64,000 nt of DNA from Corbicula japonica. Taxonomy: Eukaryota; Mollusca; Bivalvia; Venerida; Cyrenidae. Position numbers and translations under genes: made by a program. Positions 24,045 through 35,812 of this stretch are shown here, in pieces. Under the pieces are notes generated by a model, which made no database searches, was not told the DNA's origin, and worked only from the letters and a program-made list of their open reading frames with translations. The first letter of the stretch is position 1; the number at the start of each line of letters is the position of its first letter. The stretch is from the NCBI GenBank assembly GCA_038501625.1, contig JAZAYU010000011.1, positions 9,494,849-9,558,848 on the forward strand, in the 5' to 3' direction.

Positions 24045-24350
24045 CTTCTTCTTCTTCTTCTTTTTCTTCTTCTTCTTGGCTGTGTGGGGAGACTGTTTTT
24101 CCTGAGTGTGACAAGTATGAGGTTGGTGGATCCTTGAACCTGGTTTAAACCCCCCAGTGGCAATTTGTTATGCCTCTCACCGTTCCAAGGCGGTAATCCC
24201 AAGGGTTCTCTTTTCATTTACTGTTTGTGGCGACTTATTTGAATTGACGTACTTATAACAAATATGCTCTCCTTCCTCCCTTCTTTTTCGCTGCGTGTGG
24301 AGGCTGTGTTTTGTGGGTGTGGCGATTCCTCATGTGCATATTTCACTTTT
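23612..24350 (+). repeat. R1, full copy plus a head-to-tail partial copy
   Basis: The first unit (23612 to ~24110) runs from tatccctgtcatcgtgttct through ggtctcgggaaggtcattga, tgcatgcaac, ggggcaagtgtgaggttggtgc and ttccaaggcggta to ggctgtgtggggagactg. A second unit starts at 24111 inside the element (acaagtatgaggttggtgga) and repeats the 3' half to cattcctcatgtgcatattt at ~24345. The two share a boundary with no spacer, so unequal recombination or nested tandem growth is likely. The first unit carries a CT/CTT microsatellite. Confidence 0.85.
23992..24077 (+). repeat. (CT)n-(CTT)n microsatellite inside R1
   Basis: About 48 bp of CT followed by ~40 bp of CTT, at the R1 position where other copies read catgctctctcttctcttctt. 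Arg/Glu- and Ser-rich frames across it are artefacts. Confidence 0.95.
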
Positions 24351-24354
24351 TAAA

Positions 24355-25130
24355 TGAACTCCTTAATAAAAAGTCAATGCTTTAGAAAAGCGAACAATCT
24401 CTTAATTATATAAGATATTATCTTTCTTATAAACATGGATTTGTAACAACTAAAATTTTATTATGCCCCCTCCGAAAAGGCTGGGTATTCTGCTATGCAC
24501 ATGTCAGTCCTTCTTTTGACTCTTTTGATATATTAAAGTAAATTATGAATGGGAAGTGAGTCAGAAGTTTGTAGTAAAAAGGTAGAATATCCTACCCTTT
24601 CCACCTCTCTGGTAAAATTGTGGTTAAATAGACATTTACTAACAAAGACAAACAACTTTTTAGGAGGGGTAGGGTGTTTGAACAGGTATATCCTCCCACC
24701 CCTCAGTCCCGCCAAACATTTCTTAGCATAAATGAACAAAATAATAACAAATTTATTTTAATGAGATGGTTGTCTAATATTCATCATTGGTCCGCTGAAT
24801 GGTTTCGCTCCACTCCCCCTTTCCCACAACAATATTGTTTATTTATGATGAAAAAATCGGGGTGTGGTGGAATGGCCGGGTTGGGGGATTCTGTCTTACA
24901 CCCTCATGAAGTGCTACATTACCAGTGATCCTTCCCCAAACCCAGCTACCTAAACATTTATTGTGTGATTAAAAAAATTAAAACATCATACGGAACAAAT
25001 AATGGATATGATGGTTACCAGAATTTCTATTCACACTCAAAAAAAGTTTGTGTTTCGAGTTTAGAAATGAATAAAATGAAAAACAGATTAACTAGTGTTT
25101 TAGAGGCGAATACCCCACCCAGACACCCCA
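24355..25130. other. Non-coding DNA with a tatgccccct motif
   Basis: A tatgccccctccgaaaagg/gctatgcacatgtcagtcc segment (24462-24515) has the look of a dispersed invertebrate repeat. The 24550-24930 frames on both strands overlap and lack known domains. Confidence 0.4.
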
Positions 25131-25134
25131 GTGT

Positions 25135-25272
25135 CCAAAGTTATAAAACTGAGCATAGAAACCAGTCTCAAATATCAAGCATCTGATTGGCTGAAATGGC
25201 GACCAGTCGCCATTTAAGCCAATCAGATGCTTGAGATTTGAGACTGGTTTCCAATCTCAGTTTTATAACATT
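25135..25272. repeat. R3 palindromic element, copy 3
   Basis: Near-perfect inverted repeat: ttataaaactgagc at the left end and tctcagttttataac at the right, arms meeting at ggcgaccagtcgcc near 25204. The arms contain ctgattggctgaaatgg and its inverse. Confidence 0.92.
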
Positions 25273-25439
25273 CAGCTCTGATCTCAGCTGCCTCTTCCCT
25301 ATCCCTCTTATACACTCAACACATTTTTAATCAAAGTATGCAAGTCTCCTGTGTTTATTTCTTTTTTGGTAGTTTTGTATATAAATAAAACGGAAAACTA
25401 CAAACAATTCTGAAAGGGTAAGAGATACCCCTTTCTCAT

Positions 25440-25790
25440 TTTCCTTTTCCAAAAGAATGTTGACAGAGGATCTGAGAATATGCATCTTGCTTGTTGAAGA
25501 AACAGGAGATATACCATTGAATTGATTGAACAATATCACAGATATACTGGCTGGAATATTAAAACCGCCCGTTTAAAAAACAAGTCAAATTATTAAAATC
25601 AAAATAATTCAGGAGTACTAATAACCGATTTAAGTATCTTTCTAAACGGCCTTTTACGAATGTGATAGATGATAGCACTGGTTGAATTTTAGCGAGATTT
25701 TATACAGCCGTCATACGCCATAAAAACGCTACAGTGATAACGAAATAGATAAGAAGGGAACTTTGAAAGCCACCTTATACGACAAAGAAA
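25440..25790 (-). repeat. R2 partial copy, diverged
   Basis: Blocks in R2 reverse order: gttgacagaggatctgagaat, atatactggctggaatattaaaacc, a cagccgtcatacgccat block and aactttgaaagccacctta near 25760. Confidence 0.65.
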
Positions 25791-26434
25791 AGCATTTCCC
25801 GAGCACTGATCATTTATCTTTAAAGAGGAAATTCGTCGAGATAACAAAGTTATTATGTAAAAACACACTTTTAGATTTTTTCTGTATCTCAGTAAAACTT
25901 GGCAAGAAAGAAAGTCTGAAATTTATAATAATGAAATTGACGCTCCTTTCAACATTCCAGAAAATAATGTTACGGCAAGTATTGCTGTTATCAACTAGTT
26001 ATGCTAGAAACATTAATAAGTTTCATCGCACAAATTTTAATCGTTAAAACTGATATCCGAGAGTATATCTGATGGAGAGGAGGTACCCATATTTAAAACA
26101 GGCTCTGACAGGAATTTAGTTTTTGGACTAATTGCTTTTTTTTCAGCGTGCAATTTCGTTTTTTTTAAATAAATCGGATTCTTGTCAAACATGTGAGGTG
26201 ATTTTTGATAAAGTATGGTGGGTTTCTTTGTGAAGTTATTCACAGTTTGTAAGCAGCTTATGGAAAGAAGCTTATGATATTACAAACAAGAGGTAGGATA
26301 AAATAGACTGTTATGAGAGCACCAGTGCTCTAGTTTAACGATAAAACAATCATTAAGAGTATGAATGACAATTAATCAAAAGTTAAACAATTACTTATGG
26401 TTTATCGATTCTTGTGTAATACGCCACTGATCTT

Positions 26435-26625
26435 TGAATGGTATAAATCTGAAAATACCGCAGTGAAGGTTCTGTTCTAATCGACAACGCTGGAACTGTT
26501 TACTTGTGTAGATATTGATATGAGTAATATGATTTTCAATTACTGCCCATATAATGATTTTATAAAGCTAAGCATGGAAACGTTTTATATTTGTTGTGGC
26601 CGATGACTTTCAAATTTCTACTTAC
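26435..26625 (+). repeat. R2 partial copy, diverged
   Basis: gaatggtataaatctgaaaa, taccgcagtgaaggttc, aactgtttacttgtgtagat, tcaattactgccca and a gatgactttcaaatttc block in R2 order. Confidence 0.6.
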
Positions 26626-26629
26626 ATCT

Positions 26630-28250
26630 TTTTTGAAAAAATAAAATAGATAATCGGACCTGTTATTAAAATTTGTATGCGTTTTTTTTTGGCAATTCTA
26701 GATAAACTGGAAATGTAAAACTTTCAGACAAATGACGTGAGCAATAAAAGTCAACAAATAAAGTGGCGACTTTTTAGCTCTTGATCTGTGCTGTGAGTCA
26801 GACCACAAGTATTGAATTTATACATTTTACAGATTGTCCGACAACGTCTTAACTAAAGTCTGTTTGTAATTATTCGTTAGTAACAATAATAATTTGATGT
26901 TGAAGATATAGTTGATTATGAACGAAACATAAAAATTCGATACAGATATTACTGTCTGACATTGTTAGAACAAGTAAAAAATATTGGGAATCAGTGATTA
27001 GAAGCAATCGTTTTCGAATCTCAGGCGTAATTCAATTAGAAATGCTCGAGCATCACTCAATCAAAGGTATACTATCTGAATATTTTTTATATACTTTGCT
27101 ATTGTTAAATCTTTCGTCGTTAACCTAGGAATTAAACTGTCGTAAAAAGGACATTTTGCTTCAGAAAAGATACATAAACTTCTAAGGACAATATAACAAT
27201 AATTACAACATTTCATTGACAGTTGGATTTGCACTCCCGCGTATGACGGACTCGATTTGACACATACCACTAAATAAATAAGAATATAACAGATTCTGAT
27301 AAGAAAACAGTCATAGAACTTTGAAAAACTGAAAATAAAAAGTCGAACAACACAAATGTTTTAAATAATGGCGCTTGTTTCATACATTCAACCTACTCAT
27401 AAATTTCACTTTATTGCTGATATGTAATTTAAACAATATATACATGTACAATGTATATGCTGACAATCAAGATCGGTTATTTTAATTTCTTTTTCCTTCA
27501 TTTTATGCCTGGTGTGTTGTTTGAAATATTAATTTCGCTATTTTTATTGATCGATGTATCTGTAAACAATCAATTGAGAAAAATCAAAAGTTTGTTAAAA
27601 ATGAGGCAGCTTAATTGTTTCTTATTTCAAACATTTTTTCAAACCGAACTTAAGTTGAAATATACTTGAAGTGAATGCAATGCACGAAAATGGTTCACAG
27701 CTTTCGAAAAAGAACGTAACAAGAGATGTTTTTACATGTAAAACATGTATGCCCTCCCCCACCCCCCCCACCCCCCTTCAAACGCGAGTTTGATAGCAAT
27801 CTCACAAGGCTTACTCTTTTTTCTTCATTTGTTTGTTAGTCCTTTTTGAAAATCTAGTACAAACCCATAATCTTCTTTCCTCTTGCTTTTCGACTGGGGG
27901 GCCTGTGCGATATTGGATGTAGCCGTGCGTGCAATGCATAGGTTACTTGTTTGCTAATCGTGAATCGCAACTGTCTACTTCTTTGCTTAAATGTGTGAAT
28001 TACATGCCATTCATTTGTGTTTCTTACTGACGTAGAACATAGTGCAATTTTACACTATTTAATGGAATGTTGTACATTTATACTAAAAAACTCCGTAAGG
28101 AACCAGACATAGCCATTCATTGAAGGCATGTCACTGGAATATACCTCGTTGAAATGTAATAGTATTTTAAATAATGAAATATTAAGAAATCTTAGGCTAG
28201 CTTTTAGCCGATACAAATGTAAAAGAGATAAAAATGGCAATAAAATCCTA
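26630..28250. other. Unique AT-rich DNA, no gene seen
   Basis: No repeat family or protein domain recognised apart from the C-rich tract listed separately. Confidence 0.5.
27751..27778. repeat. C-rich tract with G-quadruplex potential on the minus strand
   Basis: Runs of C of lengths about 3, 5, 8 and 6 separated by single bases. On the minus strand this meets the simple four-run G-quadruplex pattern. It is isolated in AT-rich DNA. Confidence 0.8.
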
Positions 28251-28254
28251 AGCC

Positions 28255-28440
28255 ACATGGGAATCAATGTATATTAGGTAATAACGTTAGGTTAAGTATA
28301 TCTGTTAGGCCATTGGCGTCTATTGTTCTTTAAGTTGATTGATCTACAAGAGTACAGAAACTCGTCTCGAATCTTGGTTAATAAAGATTGATCGTAGACA
28401 TGTCCATATGAAAATTAGTTTTAGATATTATCTAATACTT
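28255..28440 (+). repeat. Diverged local duplication, left copy
   Basis: Collinear with 29075-29260: cacatgggaatcaatgtata versus cacacgggaatcattgtgta, then aataacgttag, aatcttggttaat and gacatgtccatatgaaaat. The offset is ~815 bp. Confidence 0.8.
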
Positions 28441-28609
28441 CTGACCGTATGGCGAAGTAGTGAATGAAAAATAAAGGTTAATTGAAGTGTATATCTTAAG
28501 CTTAGAAACAATTACTACAGTTATGAAAAATATGCAACTTTCCAATCATATTTATAGGGTAAAAGATTACATTATGTTTCTCAAAGGTTTGCGCAAAAAT
28601 GTATTATTT

Positions 28610-28785
28610 TCGTACTTCGTCTCGGTTATGTGGGGAGGCTGTATTGGCTGTCTTGCCGCTTGACGTCTGTAGGCTTATTATATTGTTGGTTGTGAAGAGA
28701 GGCTGTTTGGCTCTTATTACTTCCCGTCCCCTGTGCTAAAAGGTAGTGCTGTCTACTGCTTTTTGTCGGCTGTGTGAAAGTAATA
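28610..28785 (+). repeat. Degenerate ggctgtg array, first block
   Basis: Diverged repeats of a tgtggggaggctgtattggc-like unit (near 28633, 28693 and 28768). The motif matches the R1 3' segment gtgtggggaggctgtg and the larger array at 29460-30030. Confidence 0.5.
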
Positions 28786-29074
28786 AAATATTTTAAATAA
28801 AATCATTTACTGACACATTGATAGCAAATTTATGTTTAAAAATCCAATATATTGAATAAGAATTAAATCAGCATAATCGAAGCTTATTTCTTTGACCCAA
28901 GGAAAGTTTATTGCTCTGCCTCTGCTTTCACACTTGTCAAATATCGTTTATCAAAGATCTGACAAGGGAAAATACATTGTTAACACGTACTAGTATTTTT
29001 ATAAAGAGAAAAATAATTTTGTCGACAAAATTTTAAGTTTAAGTGAAAAAAGACAGTGTATGTAAGTTAAAACA

Positions 29075-29260
29075 TAGGTCACACGGGAATCATTGTGTAT
29101 CAGGAAATAACGTTAGATCCAATATTTCTGATAAACAACTGCCGTAAATTGTTCCTGAGGGTGACTTATTTACACGAAAACTGAAGGCCGTCGAAAATCT
29201 TGGTTAATTTAGATTGACTGCTGACATGTCCATATGAAAATAAGTGTTAAATATAATAAA
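29075..29260 (+). repeat. Diverged local duplication, right copy
   Basis: Counterpart of 28255-28440; each copy lies near a ggctgtg array block, so the duplication may have carried both. Confidence 0.8.
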
Positions 29261-29459
29261 GTAATTTAGAACCTCTGAAAAATTAGCAAATGGGAATGTT
29301 AGAAATATTAGAAGAATAAGAGAATGTGATAGACAAGTTAAAATATATGACTATAAGCAGAATTTCTTTATAAACAAATTTTGTCCGAGTACAATTACAA
29401 ATTTTTAATTCTTCTTTTCACAAAAGGTACATGCATGTTCCTCTTCAACAGTAAAATAG

Positions 29460-30030
29460 AATTACTTCTTGTGTTCAGAGACTGTGCTTTCTCCTTTGTT
29501 TCTTGTCCGATTTGAAGAGGGTAGGTGCTGCCTCTTCAGGTTTCTTGCAAGTGAGTGGAGAGGCTGGGTTTCATCTTGTTGCTTTTTGTCGCCTAAGTGG
29601 AGAGAGACAGTGCTGTGCCTTTTTGTTTATTGTTATTTGCGAATACAGGCTGTGCTGTTGTTACTTGTTGCTTCTTGGCGGCTTCAAGAAGGGAAAGTGC
29701 TGCTTCTTCTTGCTTCTTATCGGCTGTTCTTGTTTTTTTGGCAGTGAGAAAGGCTGTTCTGACTACTCATTCTTGTTTGTGAAGTGGCTGTGTTGTCTCC
29801 TCATCGTTCTGTCAAGATAGTGTTTTTTTTTGGTCGTGTGGAGTGGTGGTATAGTTTCTTCTTGCTTCCTGTTGGTTGTGTCGACAGTTCTGTCTTTTCA
29901 AACCTATCTCATGTCGTCTGTATTGAGAGGTTTTTCTGTATTTTCTTACTTCTGATCGGCTTTGTGTAGAATAAGTGTTTTCTTTGTGGCTTCTTGTTGG
30001 TTGTATTTAGTCTGTATTGTTTGAATTTTG
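29460..30030 (+). repeat. Degenerate minisatellite of ggctgtg/cttcttg units
   Basis: About a dozen irregular ~40-50-bp units containing ttgcttcttgtcggctgtg and gagaggctgtgctg variants. T+G bias leaves several overlapping frames open (92, 105 and 61 residues), each rich in Cys, Leu and Phe, but no single frame is maintained across units. It probably arose by tandem growth of the R1 3' segment. Confidence 0.6.
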
Positions 30031-30039
30031 CATCTCGAA

Positions 30040-31485
30040 TATCTGCATTTTACTTTTTTGTCAAACCATCGTTTTCGCAGTATTTTTGATTTCAGCCATA
30101 TAAATTTAGAGAATATTGGAGTATTCCCTTTTTTAATTTCTGACACAACTGTGATTTTCATAGTTACCACAAGAGGCCAAACCCGTGTTCTAATTCCCTT
30201 ATAAAATGCGTTTTGAGTGTATAGCTGTTAAAATGTTCTTTATACATCAACATTTTGTAGAAAAACATAATTATGTCTATGCAAAGATTACGTTTATTGA
30301 AATCATTAACATCATTAAGAAATATTTACCTGATTTACATGTCTTGTACAAAACTTTTCGTCTGCTCCGAACACATAAATAAAGATGCCGGAAGAACATG
30401 AGAATCGCAAACAAATGACAATCTTAAATTCTAGCTATAAAAATGGTTACGTTCAAGAAAAACAAAACAGAATTTGATGCGCGTACAGCATTTACTGAAA
30501 CAGAATGTGTCGTCGTGGGCATGTTCAGTTTGTAAAGAAGAGTTTAAACAACTGATCAAAGATCCACTTACAAAATCTAAATAACGCATGCAAGAACAGT
30601 TAAACGCCTTGCAAGGCAACAATTAATTTCGTAAACACTAACTATTGCATTGTTTCTACTTATTTCGAGTTCCATACATTCTCAACTACAACTATAGTAA
30701 ATTATTTTCTAAATTTTCACTGAAATAAAAATGTTGTCGCTACCACTGAACCGAGTGAATATGACAATCTTTACTTTGTTTAAGAGAAATGAAATAATAA
30801 TGTTAAAAAATTTGATTTTCATTTTTAAACGTTTTAAGAGATGTAAAGCAATTCAAAAGAAACTTTATTTTGAAACTACATTTGTTTTCGGTAAGCAGAT
30901 AATGAAAAACTGAGTATGCTTATTGCGACATTTTGGTAAATCACTTCTAAAACGTGCTAAATGACAACCATTGTAATAAATCATTTCATATTCAGTATTT
31001 TCATTTTACTTTTTGAGCATGAAATGTAGCACGTGACCATCTATAATCATTTACTATATTTATGTCCGATAAACAACGGTATACACACGCTGTTAAAATC
31101 TGTAAATATTTTTTCCTAATTTAAATATTTAGCGCCAAACTGAATTGAGTTTGCTGACATTTTAAAAGGCGGGTGCTGTTTGGCAGATCTCATTGAATGC
31201 CCTTTGAAAGATAACACTTTTACAACCAATTCTCGATCTCTGATACTCGTATTTGTCTGAAAGACGCATTATCTGATGAAAATAGTGAAGAGCTAAACAT
31301 TGTGACATAATAATTGCATCTCCTGAGCTGTCATCAATTTAATACCGTTTACGATCGTAGAAACGTAAACATCATTAAATCCTCTGAAAATTGGTTTGTT
31401 TTGTACATTCATTGTGAAACTTCTTGTCAGGCTCTCTTATTCAAATTCTTGCATTGCATGTTTGCTCAGAAAATCTTTCACTTTC
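30040..31485. other. Unique AT-rich DNA
   Basis: A block with gaaatcattaacatc at ~30298-30312 recurs near 54135. Otherwise nothing recognised. Confidence 0.45.
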
Positions 31486-31489
31486 TCAC

Positions 31490-31630
31490 TTTCCGTCATT
31501 GTTTGTGGCGTCCATATTGAAACTAATTATTGTAATACCATGCTTTCTTTTTCTCTCTACTTTTTGGCTGTGTGGGGAGTCTGTGTCTGCAGGATGTGGC
31601 CATTCCTGATATGCATATTTCACTTTTTTT
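31490..31630 (+). repeat. R1 3' part
   Basis: cattgtttgtggcgtcc, ccatgctttctttttctctc, ttggctgtgtggggagtctgtg and cattcctgatatgcatattt occur in order, ending in a T run. Confidence 0.85.
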
Positions 31631-31639
31631 AACTGATAA

Positions 31640-32620
31640 AACCAGATTTAGCATCTTGCAATAAAGAAACGAGTATTTTAAAGCCTGGGCAAACTAGCAA
31701 TTAAGTAAGATTTGCCACTGGCATATGAAAGCGGACTGGTTAAGTTACCTCTTGAACATAATTTTGTGACGTCTAATTTTTTTAAGTTTTCTATGCTGAT
31801 TTAATTTATGAGGACATATACTCGCCAAAATTTCTTATTGTTCACTTTTTGTTAAGAAATATTTGTTAGATAAGCATTGACTTAATACCTTTTTGGCAAT
31901 TAAGTCTGGATTTTCGTAATTAACTACAAGTAAGAGTTGTCGTTCTTGCGGGAAAGTAAATCGATTTCCGGTCTAATAAGATTTTGCTTGTAAAGAATGG
32001 GAAGAGATTCTTTTTCGGTATTCTTATGCCACAATTTCAGTGGAAGGATAGAAAATTCGATCAGAAAAGATAATATGATCATATATACAAAACCTTTTTA
32101 TATTTAACATTTAAAAATTTCACAAACGCGGAAAATTTCAGTGTTTTTTAAGAAAACGAGAAAACGTAAACAACAAACATTTAATTTATAACAGCGCAAT
32201 TTGCTTTCAGAGTTTCGTTTCTCTTTCGGAACTGATTGTTTGATTTGTGGCACTGCACAGAGAGCAGAGACTAAGAGGTTGCAAACATTTTCTTTGGATA
32301 GGTTAATGCACAAACTTTGATGAAGTATTTCTTAGAACGTTGAGTTGTTTTCAAAGTAAAAATGAGACCCTAACGCGATATCGCGAAATCATTTATCTAC
32401 AATAAATGTATGTTATGGTCATCTGCCAAAGCAATGTCAGGTTTTTAAATAATACAGAATTCAGACATAAACTTAAGGGAGTCTTTCTCAAATTTCATAA
32501 AACTTCAACATTATTTCGACAAATAAACACAATATTTTGTAGATAAGTATATACTTAGTTCAGGTATGGGTTTTTAGGTATATTTTTGTAAATTTTAGAG
32601 TTGTGATGAAATCGTTTTTC
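31640..32620. other. Unique AT-rich DNA, no gene seen
   Basis: Nothing recognised on either strand. Confidence 0.5.
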
Positions 32621-32624
32621 TTTT

Positions 32625-32745
32625 GTTTTTGTACTTGCTTGGAAATTAGAGCATTAATTTGACTGAGTGCCAACGTTAATAACTACGGAAATAAATTCAT
32701 TTCTTCACTTAAATTTAGCTGAGTATTTTTCTTTAAATTTAAATT
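32625..32745 (+). repeat. Dispersed repeat shared with 51695-51815
   Basis: Shares the order gtacttgcttggaaattaga, gactgagtgc, acgttaataactacgg and ttagctgagta with the 51.7-kb locus. Strongly diverged. Confidence 0.55.
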
Positions 32746-32929
32746 TTCTTTAAATTTATTTTGAAATTTTGTGTTTTCGTCATTTTCGTCACCCCATCTA
32801 AACAAAGTGTTTCCTGTAAAAACTTTAGAATTTCAGAATAAATCGAATTTGTTTAAACTGCTCGATGCTTGGGCTCACAGAGTTCTGAGTAGATTTCATT
32901 CAGTAAATGACTGCGGAAGATGCAGTCTA

Positions 32930-33120
32930 CTGTGGTACCATTTAATTTCGCAGAGATCAAATTTCGCGAAAAAGATATAAATGACATTTCGCGCAGACAT
33001 TAATTCGAACAATTGTATTTTTCTAATAAATCTTGATATTCAACCGAATATTTCGCTAGGATTTAATTTTGCGAACTTTCTCTGGCGCGAAATACGCGAA
33101 AATTAAACCATTGCGAAATA
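32930..33120. mobile_element. TIR-like ttcgcgaa-rich element
   Basis: Left end ggtaccatttaatttcgc (~32934) and right end gcgaaaattaaaccattgcg (~33096-33115) are imperfect inverted repeats. The interior repeats aatttcgcgaa/gcgaaat motifs in both orientations. Probably a short non-autonomous DNA element; no coding capacity. Confidence 0.55.
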
Positions 33121-33124
33121 TAAT

Positions 33125-35365
33125 GATTACAACAGTGTCACCGAGATTGTAGTGTTAATGTTTAAACATTTAAATCTTGACCAAGTGTGTACGACAATCG
33201 AGATAGATGAATGTGCTTCGAAGCTTTTTGCATCTTAAGATATTTCCTCGGATGTACTTGCCGAGGGAATTCCGGTATGTTTCTAAAATAGATTTTACAC
33301 AAAGGAGAAGCTACGACGTGTCCGACTCTCGACCAGTTTACCCTATAGACTAGAAACTAAGGAATTGGTTGGAAAGTCTAATATTAGACATTTACCACTG
33401 AAAACAGATGAAGAACCGGCTCGAGCTAACCTTTTGACAATTGCAACTGCAAACAGACTCCAAAACAAATCACAGCCCATACAGGAAACATAGCCTATGA
33501 TGAGCAGTGAAAACAAAGGTGCTTGCTGCTTTAACAACATTTAAGTAGAAACAGAAAAGCCAGAAAATAAATCGACCAAGGAAACTTAATATTGCAATAC
33601 TAGTAATTGCTTGATCTCAAAATAAGTTCTGTGAAAGTTAAACATTTCATGAAACGTCAACCACTAGCAATCATGTTCAAGTTAGAGTTAAAATTCTCGT
33701 CATATTAACAGACAAAAAGAAAGTGTAAATTTACACTTCAAGTTTGATTGCTACAAAATGTTAAGTAGTTATCAGACGTTGACTTGTTCAATAAAAGTTT
33801 TAATAAAACATAAAAATCGGCCCCTTGTTAAGAAGCAATTTGGAGAGGGTGTGGTAAATTAGCCTTGTTAGTCTAATAAAATGACCGAGTATGTCTTATG
33901 TTTGTATGACTCAATGTTAAGTGACATGTTTTTATAGAAATTGGTATAAAGACTAGAAATTGAAAGATTGTTTTGAAAAAATTCCGAATATTGCACACAG
34001 ACAGTGATTTATGTATTTTTTTTATTTTCAACTTTGTTTTTATCCAGGGCTGAATATTTTGAAAGTTAGCGGTCGATTTACTTGATATAACCTAGACGTT
34101 TACATATCTTCCGGCAAGAGCGACAACTCTGACTTACCGCTTCTTACGAAAAGACGGAATTGTCAGAAACAGTCAAAGATTTTGAAATGTTAGTTATTCA
34201 CCTGGGAACAGTTTGACGTGAGTTGTCATACAATTTGCTAAATTACTTTCCATTCCAGTAAAGGTCAAGCGACCACATAATTTTGCACTGAATAATGTCT
34301 TTTTTACATGAACCCTCTTTAGAAATAGAGAAAAATGAACCTTAAAAAGAAAAACTTACAAGTCTATGTCAAATCCCTACCATAATTGTTTCGTTTATAT
34401 CAATTAAAAATTGTACTGGCACTGAGTAAGCGAGGGGGTGAGCGAGTGATTCGCCTTTACAAAGGTCACATTATTTTGCACGGGATTAAATGAGTTCAGC
34501 TTTCATTTGATTTTAGAATTGTAGATCAATCAGAAGGTAAGATTTAACAAAAAATGCCATATCTTAAAATTCGCAACTGTCTTGACAATGTAGAAGGTAA
34601 CAAATGCATACATTACCCGCGATTTTGAGACGGGAATGAAATGCCATATTTTGAAAGTGTCGCTCTGAGAAACTATCCGGTAAAAAAACTAAATTCTCAT
34701 CAAGATATAAAATTTCTCAAAGATTAATTTCATTTTATTGATTTTGCATAACTAACAAGCATTTTCTGAGCTCCAAAGAGCATAAATGTCTGCCAGCAGT
34801 CAATTTGTCAAAATGTACGGAGCGCTTATTACAAAAAGTTATTGTTCGCGAGTTGATGTTTGCTTTTTTATTAATATTGCACACAAATGCTGCTTAATTA
34901 ATACAAAAAGTGTGGGTTTCTTATAAAACCACTTCTATTTAAAGAGCAGCATCGTGCCTACGTTCATAAATATGAACAGCAATAGCTGTTTAACAGTTCA
35001 ATATAACACATATATGAGTCAATGGTGTAAAAATTTAACACTATGCATATATCATGGTGAGATTAAGCTAACTACTGTAAAAAGGTATGGTTTACTATGG
35101 ATCTTTTCCTGCAAGAATTTAAAAAAGGGAAAGAAGAGTAGAAAAGGGGATTCATCACATCATGTATAGGTATTTAAACAGTTTTTCGTTAGCTTATATG
35201 CTTCTCTCTTTACCGATTCCTGATGGAAAACGGCGATTTCTGATTATAAAAGTGAACGACATTTACATAAGTAAACATATTAAAACCTTTTAAATAAAAT
35301 TTTAGTAAAACATCGGCATATACGCTTCTATGAAAATACGTTTGAAAATTGTATATAAATGTAAA
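33125..35365. other. Unique AT-rich DNA, no gene seen
   Basis: No repeat or protein domain recognised. Confidence 0.5.
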
Positions 35366-35369
35366 AGTG

Positions 35370-35812
35370 TGAAATATGCATATCAGGAATTGCCACGTTC
35401 CGAAGACATAGCCTCCATACATAACCAAAAAAGACAAAACAGAGAGCATTGTTAATAAAATCATCAGTTTTAAAACAGACACCAAAACAATTAACAATAA
35501 TAAGAACCCGAGGGGTAACCGCCTTGAAACGGTCAGTGGCAAAACAATTTTCCACTGGGGGTTTAAACCAGGTTTAAGGGTGCACGAACCTCACACTTGC
35601 TCAAACAGGCTCTCATATAAACAAACAAGTTGTCTTGGTGAAAAACTCCAACCCATCAATCAACTCGAAAAGGTTGCATGCAAAAGGTTAAAGTATTGTC
35701 AAGCAAAAGGGCAGGTAATCTCTGAGATCAGAGCCTCAGACTCAAAACAGCAAAAACACGATGACAGTGATTAAAGATTCGAGCTTCTGTGTGCTTTTAC
35801 AATATTTCTTTA
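35370..35812 (-). repeat. R1 copy, nearly full length
   Basis: gtgaaatatgcatatcagga, a diverged accaaaaaagacaaaacagagag block, ggggtaaccgccttgaaacgg, gtggcaaaacaattttccac, acctcacacttgctcaaaca, ggttgcatgcaaaag and aaagggcaggtaatctctga. It abuts the tandem R2 units that follow in the opposite sense. Confidence 0.85.

Noticed and set aside
23948..24217. Ser/Leu-rich and Arg/Glu-rich open frames
   Set aside because: They are translations of a CT/CTT microsatellite inside R1.
29469..29820. 92-105-residue Cys/Leu-rich frames as secreted or membrane peptides
   Set aside because: They overlap in different frames across a degenerate T/G-rich array; no frame is kept between units.
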